Source of the DNA: Candidatus Scalindua japonica | Lineage (GTDB): Bacteria > Planctomycetota > Brocadiia > Brocadiales > Scalinduaceae | Direction of reading: 5' to 3' | Assembly (NCBI RefSeq): GCF_002443295.1 | Contig: NZ_BAOS01000010.1 | Span: 150,434-214,433, forward strand | Length of the DNA stretch: 64,000 nt | Part shown: piece after piece, positions 19,324 to 29,308 of the stretch | Layout: the number at the start of each line of letters is the position of its first letter | Numbering within the stretch: position 1 is the first letter of the stretch | Notes under the pieces: model-generated | The model's input: the letters and a program-made list of their open reading frames with translations, nothing else | What the model was told of the DNA's origin: nothing | Databases searched by the model: none | Made by a program: the position numbers and the translations under genes

Positions 19324-20415
19324 TTAGCCGGGGTGTATTTTGTTTGATTTTTTTTCAACATATTTCCAGTGAGACGGGTGGAAATATGTTTTATAGTCAT
19401 CTGGGTCCCAATAGCCTGTTATATAACAACTTGCACATTTATTGTATACTGGTGTATCAGTATTGTAGGTCCTTCGTAATTCACTATATCTTTTGCCTGA
19501 CCAGATGTCAGAAAATGAAGAGTGATTAAGATCTCCTAAATCGTAACGACCAATACAACAGGGAGATACTTTACCGCTTGGTTCAATATAGGTAGACTCG
19601 AACAGGTAATTGCAATAATTATTTGATTTGTATTTACCAAATATTTTTAGAAAATTAATCGGTGCAGAAAAATGTATGCCCAGTATTTTTGATAGAAGCA
19701 GCGATTTCGCAATAACTATTTTCGTCCTCGTTTTCTCCCAGAATATTGACCAATCCGGATTCATGTGTTCATGAATAAAACCGAATGCGACGGTTACTCC
19801 GTCAATACCTGTTCTTTTTGCCAGCCGTAATAAATCCGGCACTTGTTCCAGATTAGACTTAAACAGAGCAGCATGGAAATCAATATGTGGTTTTTTATTA
19901 TTATCTGTTTTTCTCCTGGCTTTTACGATAGTTTCTGCTCCCTTAATAACATTTTCATATCCTGCACCAGATCTCAATAATTCAAGTGTTTCCTTTACAG
20001 GGCTGTCAATTGATATCTGCATATTCTTTACTGATGAATTGCAGATAACTTCAGCATTTCTTTCGTTAAGTATCGTACCATTAGTAGATATAAATATAGG
20101 GACATTGCGTTTCGTTGCCTCCGACAGGACATGAGCGAAATGACTGGAGAGGAGATTTTCTCCGGCAGAATCAATTCTCAGCTCCCTCAGGGAATCAAAT
20201 GTTTCAGTTATCAGTTTATCAATAACATCTTTACTTAAAAAAACACCTTTCGGGTATGATTTTTTATCACCCCAGCGACAGATTATACAGTGTATATTGC
20301 AGGCACTTGTTAAATTGAGATGCATTCGTTCAGGTTTATCTAATGGAGAGGTAAGTACCTTTCCTGGTAGGCAAAATGAACTCAGAGAATGTAGTATAGA
20401 TTTCATTGTAATCAT
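19324..20415 (-). CDS. Radical SAM/SPASM protein
   Basis: About 363 residues. The cluster motif is CNIHCIIC (CxxxCxxC) near residue 40. The C-terminus has a SPASM-like cysteine set (SPCCIGRY, then YNKCASC) for auxiliary Fe-S clusters. ATG 20415 follows GAGG at about 11 nt; a GTG at 20427 is in frame. Members modify peptides or act in sugar and lipid assembly. Here it is one of four radical-SAM genes inside a glycan locus, so a modification of a glycan, a lipid or a linked peptide is likely, but the substrate is unknown. Confidence 0.85.
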   Translation of the reverse strand: MITMKSILHSLSSFCLPGKVLTSPLDKPERMHLNLTSACNIHCIICRWGDKKSYPKGVFLSKDVIDKLITETFDSLRELRIDSAGENLLSSHFAHVLSEATKRNVPIFISTNGTILNERNAEVICNSSVKNMQISIDSPVKETLELLRSGAGYENVIKGAETIVKARRKTDNNKKPHIDFHAALFKSNLEQVPDLLRLAKRTGIDGVTVAFGFIHEHMNPDWSIFWEKTRTKIVIAKSLLLSKILGIHFSAPINFLKIFGKYKSNNYCNYLFESTYIEPSGKVSPCCIGRYDLGDLNHSSFSDIWSGKRYSELRRTYNTDTPVYNKCASCYITGYWDPDDYKTYFHPSHWKYVEKKSNKIHPG

Positions 20416-20485
20416 TGTTTTTAACACCTCATTAAAGGAAATATTAAAATTTTAAAGAAAGCACGGCAAACAGCTGAATATAATT

Positions 20486-21328
20486 TTATAACTTTTCAAT
20501 AACCATAAACAGCCCAACCGCATCAACGTCCTTAGAATTGATAAATTTCTGATTTATATCATCAGGTGCCGTAAACTGATCATCAAATTGTATAGCAAAC
20601 TTTAATACCCTATGTGGATATTGATTTAAAATATTCCGATAATCACAGACCCTTAATCTGTTTGTGTAAGAATCATCAGGGTGATTCTGAGTCTCCCACT
20701 CCTGATCAGACAGTCTTAAATAATCTAATGGCTTGTCAAAATCATAGTGGTTGCGCAAATCAATTTGATGTACCATGATGCCACCAGTTTTCAAAACACG
20801 GAACATATTCTTGAAGACAGTATCAACTTTACGTACATGCTCCAGACACGCATTAGAATAAATTAAATCGATTTCATTGGCCGCATACCCAGAATCTCCA
20901 TTCTCGTTGACGAATGATTGAATGGTAGATGTTGATTTAGTAGGATAGAAAGTTGCCTCTATTCGAGTGTTATACTCCTGTTCGATATGCTTTCTGTAAT
21001 ACTCCATTACATAATCATATCTCAACACAAACCGCTTCCAGTCAAAACTGTCAACAACTCCAGTATTTTTAGCACCTTCAGCCAGAAAAAGGTAAGCAAG
21101 GCCAAACAGGTAGCCAGGTCCCAGTTCAAGCACATTTTTGTCTTTAAAATCATAATTTAAGAAACGAATGCTCTCTTTAAGGTTATTGAATGTTCGAAGT
21201 TTATGTTCAATTATGTTATGTAGCTTTTTCCTACTCAACCATCGCGGCAGATGGTTATTAATTAAGCATTGGCCTTTCAGTTTAATACTTATCGGCAATA
21301 ATCGCTTCGCTAAATCCAGGACTCTCAT
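20486..21328 (-). CDS. SAM-dependent methyltransferase
   Basis: 280 residues, class I Rossmann fold. Motif I is NVLELGPGYLFG (residues ~61-72), followed by VVDSFDW, and IDLIYSNACLEHV with VLKTGGIMVHQID form motifs II-III. The C-terminal part is specific to the subfamily (SDQEWETQNHP). It probably O- or N-methylates a sugar or glycan end. It lies between a radical-SAM gene and two membrane paralogues on the same strand. Confidence 0.85.
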   Translation of the reverse strand: MRVLDLAKRLLPISIKLKGQCLINNHLPRWLSRKKLHNIIEHKLRTFNNLKESIRFLNYDFKDKNVLELGPGYLFGLAYLFLAEGAKNTGVVDSFDWKRFVLRYDYVMEYYRKHIEQEYNTRIEATFYPTKSTSTIQSFVNENGDSGYAANEIDLIYSNACLEHVRKVDTVFKNMFRVLKTGGIMVHQIDLRNHYDFDKPLDYLRLSDQEWETQNHPDDSYTNRLRVCDYRNILNQYPHRVLKFAIQFDDQFTAPDDINQKFINSKDVDAVGLFMVIEKL

Positions 21329-21446
21329 TTTATATCCGTTTACAAGATAATGGTAGATTGGTTTTTTTTATAATCGGTAACTGATTCATTTATCCTTATA
21401 TTTATAAACCCATGCTTATACTGCAGATATTGACACCTTTATGCCA

Positions 21447-23210
21447 TTATCGTTTTTCGTTATTGATACTCCTCCAGTCATCAAACATCTGCGTTACGCC
21501 ATCGTTGGTGTATATATCAGCCTTTTTTATGCTGCCCTTCATTACTAACCGATTCACAAATTGTATAAAATCATCATTACAGTTGAAAATCTTACTGTTT
21601 ATGGTTCTTTTTGTATTATTCTCTGTTAAGGATTTCAGCATTTCTTCGGTTGCTGTTTTTTTCCTGCTACAGTGGGTATCAACCAGACGATACAAAGGGT
21701 ATATCCCATAGAAATATTTATCCAGTTTATAAAGCATTCCTGAAACTTCATTTACTTTTTTGATATTCAGAGAGCCGTAAAAGTCAATAATGAATTCGGG
21801 AGCAAACTTTTTGATATCTGACAATACGTGCTTCCTCCAGCTGGGTATTGTCGCATCATTCAATAGTGGATCAGTCATTAATGCACATGCTAATTTCCCG
21901 CTCAATGCCGCCATCCGTTGAGCTAAGACGTAAAACTCGTGATTATATCCCCATTGTAATACGTAATCATTTTTCGCAGTATTTTGTTTTACATATTCGG
22001 CAATGCCTTCTTCTGCAATAAAGTTTAGTGTGTACTTTTGCTTAATAACCTGAGATGTTTTTATGTGAAATGTAAGCGCATCGTATTTGATATAATATCG
22101 AAATATCTGTAACAAAGCTGGTAACAACAGGAGAATAGAAATACCAGCAAAGATGACAAACCCTAAACCAGAAAACCCGAGCATCTGTCTGAAACCATAT
22201 GCCGCAACAATTGAAGCAAAAGGCAGTAGTGAGTAGAAGTGTGACATATAGAATTTATTCTGATACCAGATACCTGCCAGAGATACAAAAGGCAGTACCG
22301 ACATAAAGATAATGCTGGTGTTATGGTTGATGACTGAGAAGGTGATACCAACGACAAAATAGTATATTCCGCAAAGAAAGCAGGAAAATATGACAAAATA
22401 CGCTTTCGCGTCAAATTTAAAAATATTACGTTCGGCAGGCATAGATTTCTTGTAACTGATAACGTTCTTTGGTTTATAATAATTAAAAAAATTATGAAAG
22501 GATCTGGTTTTTATGTAATAATAACAATTTGTAATTATTATTATTGAAGCGACACCAAGAAAAACAAATAGCAAGTCCCAAGCGTTTAGCCCCCAGCATA
22601 GAGAAATACCCAGGATTGCAAATGTTTCCAGAACATAAGACATTTTCAGACAAATTGTAACTAACCCTATGAGAAAGCCACTTATCAGAAGAAAGAATAT
22701 ACGGTTAAAAAAAAAGTTTTGTGAAAGGTCACCATGTGCAGACAGCAAGATGGCAGTTACGGCAAGGAGTAGTGGTAATAAAGCATATTGCTCGGCATGT
22801 AGTTGGAAAGTGTCCAGAAAAGGGCTGAGTGACATAATCCAGTAAAACGAAGCGGCAATGATTCCTATAAGAGGGGAACCGAGCAGACATGCTAAAGCGT
22901 ATACTGCAAATCCAGTAAGTAAATTATAATGGGCGTAAAAGATTCTAAAACTCTTAATGGACCCTTTAAGAATAAGTATAATATTGACAAAAGCTCTTAA
23001 TAAGAATTTTGGACAGAGAACATGATAGTCTCCGCTGTAACGGAGAGGTGCCAAAGAGTCGGCTCTCCATGGAGACAATTTATAGCCATTATTCATAAAG
23101 AAGGGAACATGGATGAAAAAACCACTATCCGGGTGCAGAGGTTGTTCTCTTGTTTTATAATGCAGAACAAACGTTACTATTGCTAGTATCGTTAATAATG
23201 GAATAATCAC
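21447..23210 (-). CDS. Polytopic glycosyltransferase-like membrane protein, copy 1
   Basis: 587 residues with roughly ten to twelve hydrophobic helices in the first ~410 residues and a soluble C-terminal part. LHPDSGFFIHVPFF near residues 25-38 supplies the early acidic residue typical of GT39-like transferases. KPKNVISYKKSMPAERNIFKF and NHNTSIIFMSVLPFVSLAGIW are shared with the neighbour at 23260-25017. The two proteins are close paralogues from a tandem duplication. Probably a lipid-linked-sugar transferase; the acceptor is unknown. Confidence 0.7.
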   Translation of the reverse strand: MIIPLLTILAIVTFVLHYKTREQPLHPDSGFFIHVPFFMNNGYKLSPWRADSLAPLRYSGDYHVLCPKFLLRAFVNIILILKGSIKSFRIFYAHYNLLTGFAVYALACLLGSPLIGIIAASFYWIMSLSPFLDTFQLHAEQYALLPLLLAVTAILLSAHGDLSQNFFFNRIFFLLISGFLIGLVTICLKMSYVLETFAILGISLCWGLNAWDLLFVFLGVASIIIITNCYYYIKTRSFHNFFNYYKPKNVISYKKSMPAERNIFKFDAKAYFVIFSCFLCGIYYFVVGITFSVINHNTSIIFMSVLPFVSLAGIWYQNKFYMSHFYSLLPFASIVAAYGFRQMLGFSGLGFVIFAGISILLLLPALLQIFRYYIKYDALTFHIKTSQVIKQKYTLNFIAEEGIAEYVKQNTAKNDYVLQWGYNHEFYVLAQRMAALSGKLACALMTDPLLNDATIPSWRKHVLSDIKKFAPEFIIDFYGSLNIKKVNEVSGMLYKLDKYFYGIYPLYRLVDTHCSRKKTATEEMLKSLTENNTKRTINSKIFNCNDDFIQFVNRLVMKGSIKKADIYTNDGVTQMFDDWRSINNEKR

Positions 23211-23259
23211 GATTTAATGAACCTTCCTGTTTTTAGATTAAATTTCTTTTTCCTGATCA

Positions 23260-25017
23260 TTATTGGTTATTGATACGTCTCCAGTCATCAAACATCTCTG
23301 TGATACCACCTTCAGAATAGATATCTGCTTCTTTTAATCTATCCTTCATTACCAGGTTATTTACATATTTTATATAAACAGAATTACTGTCAAAAATCTT
23401 ATTGTTTATGGTTCTCCTGGTATCATTCTCTGTTAAGGATTTCAGGATTTCTGTGGCTGTTGATCTTTTCCGGCTGGTGTGGGTATCAACCAGACGATAA
23501 AGAGGGTATATTCCGTAAACATTTTTCTCCAGTTTGTAGCGATGTCCTGAAACCTTATTTACTGTTTCTATCCTCAAGGAACCATCAAAATCTACAATGA
23601 ACGCTGGAGTAAGTTTCTCTATATCCGACAATACATCCTTCTTCCAGTTGATATACATAGCATCATTCAGTTGTGGGTCAGTCATTAACGTAGAAGCTAA
23701 GTGACCCCTCAATGATGCCCTGCGTTGAGCCAGAACATAAAACTCATGATTATATCCCCATTGTAATACAAAATCATCCTTTGCTGAATTACGCTTAACA
23801 TATTCGGCAATGCCTTCTTCTGCAATAAAGTTCAATGTGTGTTTTTGATTTATAACCTGGGATGTTTTTATGTGAAAAGTAAGTGCATCATATTTGAGAT
23901 AATATTGGAATATCTGTAACAAAGCTGGTATCAAAAGCAGAAGAGAAATAACAACAAAGAAGACAAATCCTAAACCAGTAAACCCCAGCATTTGTTTCAC
24001 ACCATAAGCAGCAACAATTGAGGAAAAGGGTAGTAGAGAATAGAAGTGTGACATATAGAATTTATTTTGAAACCAGATACCAGCCATAGATACAAAAGGC
24101 AGTATAGATATAATAATAATGCTGGTGTTATGATTTATGACTGAGAGGATGATGCCAGCTAAAAAACAGCATATTCCGAAAAGGAAACAGGAAAAAATAA
24201 TAAAATATGTTTTTACGTTGAATTTAAAGATATTATGCTCAGCTGGCATTGACTTCTTGTAGTAAAGGAACATTTTAGGAAAGTAGGTATAAACAAACAG
24301 ATCAATAGATCTGGTTCTTATAAATGTATAAACAAGGATAAAAGAAACAAATAAAGCTATGCCGCAGATCATAAACAGTATACCCCAAACACCGAGACCC
24401 CTCGATAGAGAAAAGCAGCAGATTATAAAAGCCTCTACAGCATATGTTATTTTCAGGCACATGATAACCATTCCCAGCAACAAACCACTGACAAGAAGCA
24501 GCATAATACTTTGAACGGTAAAAATATGTGAAGCATTCAATGTGCCAGCCAATATTACCGCAATTAGTGCCAGAATCATTGGTAAGTACGCATATTGTTC
24601 GGCATGCAATTGAAATGAATCGTGGTATGGACTCAGTGACATAATCAGATAAATTGATGCAGCTATTAAACCCAGCAGCGGAGAACCAATCTGGCTTGCA
24701 AGCTTGTATATCGCAATTCCCGTCAGGAGATTATAAAACGCGTAGAAGATTCTAAAACTCTTGCTCTTCCCTCCAAGAAAAAAGATTATGCCGGCGAAAG
24801 AACGAAGTAGAAATTTACTGCCTAATATATTGTAGTCTCCAGTAACAATGGGAGGTGATGAAGATATTACCTTTGAAGGCGAAAAAAAATAACCGATTCT
24901 TTTGAAGAAAGGGATGTAGAGAAAATATCCGCTGTCAGGGTGGAGAGGGAGCTTTATTGTTCTCAGATGTAACGTAAATGCTGAAATTGACACAATTGCC
25001 AGTATCATTAAATTCAT
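23260..25017 (-). CDS. Polytopic glycosyltransferase-like membrane protein, copy 2
   Basis: 585 residues, co-linear with the previous gene: the early motif is LHPDSGYFLYIPFF, the mid-protein block is KSMPAEHNIFKFN, and the C-terminal part reads GIAEYVKRNSAKDDFVLQWG, where copy 1 has a near match. Divergence is highest in the membrane helices between residues ~200 and 260. A 49-bp gap separates the copies. The pair may act on successive sugars, or as a heterodimer; both are inference. Confidence 0.7.
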   Translation of the reverse strand: MNLMILAIVSISAFTLHLRTIKLPLHPDSGYFLYIPFFKRIGYFFSPSKVISSSPPIVTGDYNILGSKFLLRSFAGIIFFLGGKSKSFRIFYAFYNLLTGIAIYKLASQIGSPLLGLIAASIYLIMSLSPYHDSFQLHAEQYAYLPMILALIAVILAGTLNASHIFTVQSIMLLLVSGLLLGMVIMCLKITYAVEAFIICCFSLSRGLGVWGILFMICGIALFVSFILVYTFIRTRSIDLFVYTYFPKMFLYYKKSMPAEHNIFKFNVKTYFIIFSCFLFGICCFLAGIILSVINHNTSIIIISILPFVSMAGIWFQNKFYMSHFYSLLPFSSIVAAYGVKQMLGFTGLGFVFFVVISLLLLIPALLQIFQYYLKYDALTFHIKTSQVINQKHTLNFIAEEGIAEYVKRNSAKDDFVLQWGYNHEFYVLAQRRASLRGHLASTLMTDPQLNDAMYINWKKDVLSDIEKLTPAFIVDFDGSLRIETVNKVSGHRYKLEKNVYGIYPLYRLVDTHTSRKRSTATEILKSLTENDTRRTINNKIFDSNSVYIKYVNNLVMKDRLKEADIYSEGGITEMFDDWRRINNQ

Positions 25018-25074
25018 AGATTGTAAGGCCTTGTAATTAAATATGAAATAAATTTATCTGTCTGATAAGTTTAA

Positions 25075-26067
25075 TCAGCAGTGATACTTCTCCATGACTT
25101 TTTCCGGTTTCTGAACATTACGCATAAAATGACGAAGTGGTGATATATCATGGCCAATCCAATCAACAGGATGAAGAAAAATGTTAAAATTTGCAGGTTT
25201 TTGAGGAATTTTATTTAAACAGTTTTCAACCGTATCTGGTCCCACAAACATTGATGTTCCCATGAAGACAAAATTACCAAAATCAACTGTTGCTGGTATG
25301 TAAAATTGTCCAACATAACCCCTGATACGTGAAAAGCCGGCTGATACTACTTTATCGACAAATCCAACTGCGTTGTAGGGAAATGCCATGCTTTTCAGTT
25401 CCAGACTATGGCGCAGGCGAACTCTTGCTGCACACTCCAGATCTCTATCTACTTCATGTTCCGATACTGAGAAATAGTTGATATGGTTCTGTGTGTGCCA
25501 TCCTATTTCAATATCTGGGTCTGCCATTATTTCATCACAAACGGGTCCCATATAACGATCCTCAAAAAGATCACCTACTACGAACCAGGTACTTTTGATC
25601 CCTGATTCCTTGAATATTGAATGAATCTGCCTGGCACGATCTGCTGATTCTTTCTGAATTAACTGATGGTTACCAGTACTGCCTTCAGCTAACGAATAAG
25701 CCCCTTCCAAATCAACAGAGACAGTCAATTCTTTTACACAATTATCTACCCCTTGAATTATCTGGTTGTTCAGAACGAAAGTATTCTGATCAATATGTCT
25801 ATCGTGTATAGAGCAATTTTCACCTATGTAACAAAAGTGCATGCCAGAAATCGTCAGGTTTTCTATAAATGCACCACTGTTCATCTGAAACCATGCAGGC
25901 TCACTGAGATTTAATTTCCCTTTTACCACTGCACTTTCATGTATAACGCTCCCAAGCGTTCTGGCTATATACCCTGGTCGCGGCATTAATCCCATAATGT
26001 AAGGATAAGGACGAAAACGGTCAAGGAACAGCTTTGTTGCTACTTTGAACTTTCGCAGATTCTGCAT
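25075..26067 (-). CDS. Polysaccharide deacetylase-like protein (NodB fold)
   Basis: 330 residues. After an N-terminal region with left-handed-helix-like short repeats (VVKGKLNLSEP, FIENLTISG), residues ~105-300 read as a NodB-type domain: LTVSVDLEGAYS (metal/catalytic Asp), STWFVVGDLFED, IGWHTQNHIN (His pair) and SMAFPYNAVG. The family removes N-acetyl groups from sugars. The NodB motifs are degenerate enough that a non-deacetylase role is possible. The 5' end overlaps the next gene by 47 nt. Confidence 0.75.
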   Translation of the reverse strand: MQNLRKFKVATKLFLDRFRPYPYIMGLMPRPGYIARTLGSVIHESAVVKGKLNLSEPAWFQMNSGAFIENLTISGMHFCYIGENCSIHDRHIDQNTFVLNNQIIQGVDNCVKELTVSVDLEGAYSLAEGSTGNHQLIQKESADRARQIHSIFKESGIKSTWFVVGDLFEDRYMGPVCDEIMADPDIEIGWHTQNHINYFSVSEHEVDRDLECAARVRLRHSLELKSMAFPYNAVGFVDKVVSAGFSRIRGYVGQFYIPATVDFGNFVFMGTSMFVGPDTVENCLNKIPQKPANFNIFLHPVDWIGHDISPLRHFMRNVQKPEKVMEKYHC

Positions 26068-26980
26068 GTCTTTTGCCTTTCCATCTTTTTATCCAGCTTT
26101 TAAGACGAAGGGATGATACTTCTAACGGTTTCCCCTGAATAATATAAGAATATATCTCTTTTGGTCTGGCACCAAAGCGGCGTTTAAACTCATAGCTTCC
26201 ATCCCAGGGAGAAGAGGGACCACAATTGACCCATCGTTTGTTACGTTGCAATGCCTCTTCAATCATCTGTACAAAGAGAACTGCAGGAAACCCTTCTATA
26301 AAAGATTCAGTCTTTGCTAATACAAAATAATTATGAATATGCGATGGCGTTACCATCAACAGGGATGATCCCATCAGTCTGTCTTCCAGATAAAAAGAAC
26401 GCAAAATGATTTCTTCTCCGAGCAGATCAATCATAGAATGAAAGTAATCAATGGTAAATGGATAGCGAATTGACTTTCTTTTAACAAGTTCATCATAGCA
26501 TTTGAAGAAAGTACTCACATTTCCTTCTTTTACGATAATATTCTTTTTCACTCCTTTTCTATACTTTCTCTTTATATTTTCTGATGTATTAACACTAATA
26601 TACTCATCTACTGATTTAATTTCATGTAAATCAATAACCATTTCGTAATTAACATCTCTGGCAAGTGGAAGAGCGTTGTAAGAATTAAGGTAGATTCGGT
26701 CGTCACCAAAGTGTTTGCAAAAAAGATCGGTATGGTAAGAACTACTGCTGCCACCTGGAGCATTGGCAGGTCCTGCCCATATAATGTTATCTTTTCGTAT
26801 ACCGGCAAACAGATCGTAGATTTTTCTTCCATCAACCAGTGCGGCAGTAATTCTCTCACCAGAGTGCCACCTGGCTTGAAAGTTTAACCAGTTATAACTA
26901 AAAGAATAGCCATGCATTTCAGGTTTGTCCTTTCTGACATTCTCCCAAGCCAAACGATCATTTATCCTGACTAATTCCAT
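26021..26980 (-). CDS. FemAB/GNAT-like acyltransferase
   Basis: 319 residues resembling the FemAB-type GNAT fold found in exopolysaccharide loci: YLNSYNALPLARDVNYEMVI, ENIKRKYRKGVKKN and VNCGPSSPWDGSYEFKRRFG, the last being the characteristic G-x-K-x-x-x-G-like end block. These enzymes attach amino acids or acyl groups to cell-wall or glycan amines. A deacetylase next door could free the amine that this enzyme acylates. Overlaps both neighbours (47 and 10 nt), so translation is probably coupled. Confidence 0.75.
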   Translation of the reverse strand: MELVRINDRLAWENVRKDKPEMHGYSFSYNWLNFQARWHSGERITAALVDGRKIYDLFAGIRKDNIIWAGPANAPGGSSSSYHTDLFCKHFGDDRIYLNSYNALPLARDVNYEMVIDLHEIKSVDEYISVNTSENIKRKYRKGVKKNIIVKEGNVSTFFKCYDELVKRKSIRYPFTIDYFHSMIDLLGEEIILRSFYLEDRLMGSSLLMVTPSHIHNYFVLAKTESFIEGFPAVLFVQMIEEALQRNKRWVNCGPSSPWDGSYEFKRRFGARPKEIYSYIIQGKPLEVSSLRLKSWIKRWKGKRHAESAKVQSSNKAVP

Positions 26981-28299
26981 AATTGTCTCAAAAGTCTCCT
27001 GCTATATTTAGTCTGTGCTGCAAGAAATCTAACTCCTTTTGGTCCACGTCTTACCAGTGCGTTGAGCTTCCTCCATTGAGTGTTCATCTGGATTCTGGTC
27101 CGTAATCCATGCTCCAGCGTGCAGGCATCTTCAAAAGAAATAGCATCATAATTCCACTCCGGTTTTAACGATTCTTCTTTTTCTAAAAAGGTATTCTTGT
27201 AAATGTGTTTTTCTATCCACGTGATATGTGACGGTTGAACTTCAGAGTGCATTTTACCTGTTTCAACAAGATGTCTATGGTAATCAGTATTCGGAAAGGG
27301 TATTACAAGATCGAAAGTAGAGTTATAACTTTTAATTTCGTTCTGAAGGAATTCAAATGTTTCCATTACGGACTGGATATTTGCATCTTTAAGCCCTACA
27401 AGAGTATATGTACGAGCTAAAATGTTGTGCTTTCTGAAAAGTCTGGCAGCCGTTCTTATCTGTTCCAGAGTGATTTCTTTTTTATTTGAGTCTAAGACTT
27501 TCTGATTGGCGCACTCTACTCCATAGCCTGTATAGATACAACCCGCTTGTGACATGAGTGAAACGAGTTCCTCGTTTAGATTAGAAACACGGGTATTGGT
27601 TTCCCAGATTATATCCAGTTTTTCCCTTATAATCGCACGCAGTAATTCTTTCGCAAAATACATATCTGATGCTAATTCATTATCGAAAATCCGAATAAAC
27701 CTCATTCCATAAGATCGTAATCTCTTTAATTCTTCTACTATTGAGGAAACAGAACGGGAATTCCATGACCGTTCTGATAATTTTCCAAAATGGCAGAAAA
27801 TGCAGTGATGATTACATCCATCGGTAGCTAATAACTGCTGGTGGTTATAGAGATGCATAGGCATTAAGTCATATGCCGGTAGTGGGATATCTTTACTTAA
27901 TATATTATTACCGGTTACCTTTGAAAACCAGTCACCGAAGAATACTCTGACATGAGGCGCTCTTTCCATAACCCACTTTTCAAATGGTTCATTGATCAGA
28001 TATATGAGTTCGGAATCCCATCCTATATTAAAGGAAGTAGATTTGCGGAAACTAACAGGATTTACTGTTGCAATAATAATTTCAGGAGAGAAGGCTCTTA
28101 TTCTTTCTATCACCTGAGTGGAAGAAAGATCCGATGCCATCGCGTCAAGGAAAAGAACTTCGTCTCCACGTTTTTTCATCAATGAGCTCAGGACTCCCAA
28201 TGACCAGGGAAACACCTTGTCACCATGGGAACTGAAATTAGTGGTTCCATTAATTTCGACAACACTTCCATCATTTGGTTTCAGGATTAATGTTTTCAT
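26971..28299 (-). CDS. B12-binding-type radical SAM protein
   Basis: 442 residues. The N-terminal ~150 residues look like a cobalamin-binding Rossmann domain (FPWSLGVLSSLMKKRGDEV, then EIIIATVNP), although the usual DxHxxG is not obvious. CNHHCIFC (near residue 163) binds the [4Fe-4S] cluster; FIRIFDNELA, TNTRVSNLNEEL and TGYGVECANQKVLDSNKKE follow as in the Elp3/MiaB-like fold. Enzymes of this class often methylate unactivated carbons. In this locus the target may be a sugar or lipid; it is not identified. Confidence 0.85.
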   Translation of the reverse strand: MKTLILKPNDGSVVEINGTTNFSSHGDKVFPWSLGVLSSLMKKRGDEVLFLDAMASDLSSTQVIERIRAFSPEIIIATVNPVSFRKSTSFNIGWDSELIYLINEPFEKWVMERAPHVRVFFGDWFSKVTGNNILSKDIPLPAYDLMPMHLYNHQQLLATDGCNHHCIFCHFGKLSERSWNSRSVSSIVEELKRLRSYGMRFIRIFDNELASDMYFAKELLRAIIREKLDIIWETNTRVSNLNEELVSLMSQAGCIYTGYGVECANQKVLDSNKKEITLEQIRTAARLFRKHNILARTYTLVGLKDANIQSVMETFEFLQNEIKSYNSTFDLVIPFPNTDYHRHLVETGKMHSEVQPSHITWIEKHIYKNTFLEKEESLKPEWNYDAISFEDACTLEHGLRTRIQMNTQWRKLNALVRRGPKGVRFLAAQTKYSRRLLRQLWN

Positions 28300-28319
28300 A
28301 ATAAAAATGCTTATTTTAG

Positions 28320-29288
28320 TCAGGAAAATACTTCCCGCGATTTATAACGATTAATTCTGTGAAATAACTTCTCTGTTTGCTTCTCTATCTCCTCTATACT
28401 TTCAGAAGAAGGTTTCCGGAATCGGCTGCATGCAATTACATTTTCTTCAAGATGTTTTATGTTCTCCACACCCACTACAACGGTATCTACATCCTGTGAA
28501 AGAGCATAATGAAGGAGTTGAACTCTGGTGATATCAGGAGCTAATTCTGGTAATCGTCCGCTGGCAAAAACCTGCATTCCCATCACTCCAGTCTTCTTTT
28601 CCCTTGCAAGGGGAATAATATCTTTAATGTAACTATTCTCATGAACATCTGCCGGGTTAACAGGTATTAATACCGTGTCAAGGACTCCTTCACGTAAGGC
28701 TTTGGCCAGATATTGTGGAGAGGCATCACTGCTGGCACCAATAAAATTTATTACCCCTTCATCTTTGAGTCTGATAAGTGCCTTTATACCGGGATAATTT
28801 CCTTGAAACAATTGATGAAAATCACTTTCTGTATCCAGACAATGAATTTGCATTATATCGATTACATCAGTACGTAACTGATTAAGTGATTTTTCGATAG
28901 ACCGCAAAATATTATCATAATCCCTGGACCTTGTTTTTGAAGCCAAAACGAATTCATGCCGTCGATGAGAAATATACTTTCCTATGTATTGTTGACTTTT
29001 ACCATAATTAGGTGACGTGTCTATGTAACTGACACCTAAATCGAGCGCGTGATTCAGGATCTTATCAGCCCTTTTGTTCCAATAATAGTACTCTAGTACT
29101 CCCTGGCCTCCTAACGAAAAAATCGGGACTTCAAGATTTGTTTTTCCTAATCTTCTCTTCTGCATTACAGCACGATTTTGCATCTGGATAGAATTATTCG
29201 TGCATTTGTCTAAAACAAATCCTGTGATTGCCCCTTTAACTGCTTTTTTTAGATTGTAAAAACGATTATCTGATATAATAATTTCCAT
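28320..29288 (-). CDS. Aldo/keto reductase
   Basis: 322 residues. The catalytic tetrad is visible: Asp and Tyr in YIDTSPNYGKS, Lys in VLASKTRS and His in IMQIHCLD. The NADPH-site region near the C-terminus (VDTVVVGVENIKHLEENV) is typical. It would reduce a carbonyl, perhaps in making a deoxy- or keto-sugar, since it lies between a radical-SAM enzyme and a glycosyltransferase on the same strand. A short N-terminal extension of about 40 residues precedes the family start at RRLGKTNLEV. Confidence 0.9.
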   Translation of the reverse strand: MEIIISDNRFYNLKKAVKGAITGFVLDKCTNNSIQMQNRAVMQKRRLGKTNLEVPIFSLGGQGVLEYYYWNKRADKILNHALDLGVSYIDTSPNYGKSQQYIGKYISHRRHEFVLASKTRSRDYDNILRSIEKSLNQLRTDVIDIMQIHCLDTESDFHQLFQGNYPGIKALIRLKDEGVINFIGASSDASPQYLAKALREGVLDTVLIPVNPADVHENSYIKDIIPLAREKKTGVMGMQVFASGRLPELAPDITRVQLLHYALSQDVDTVVVGVENIKHLEENVIACSRFRKPSSESIEEIEKQTEKLFHRINRYKSREVFS

Positions 29289-29308
29289 AGTAATATGATG
29301 AGAGTTAG

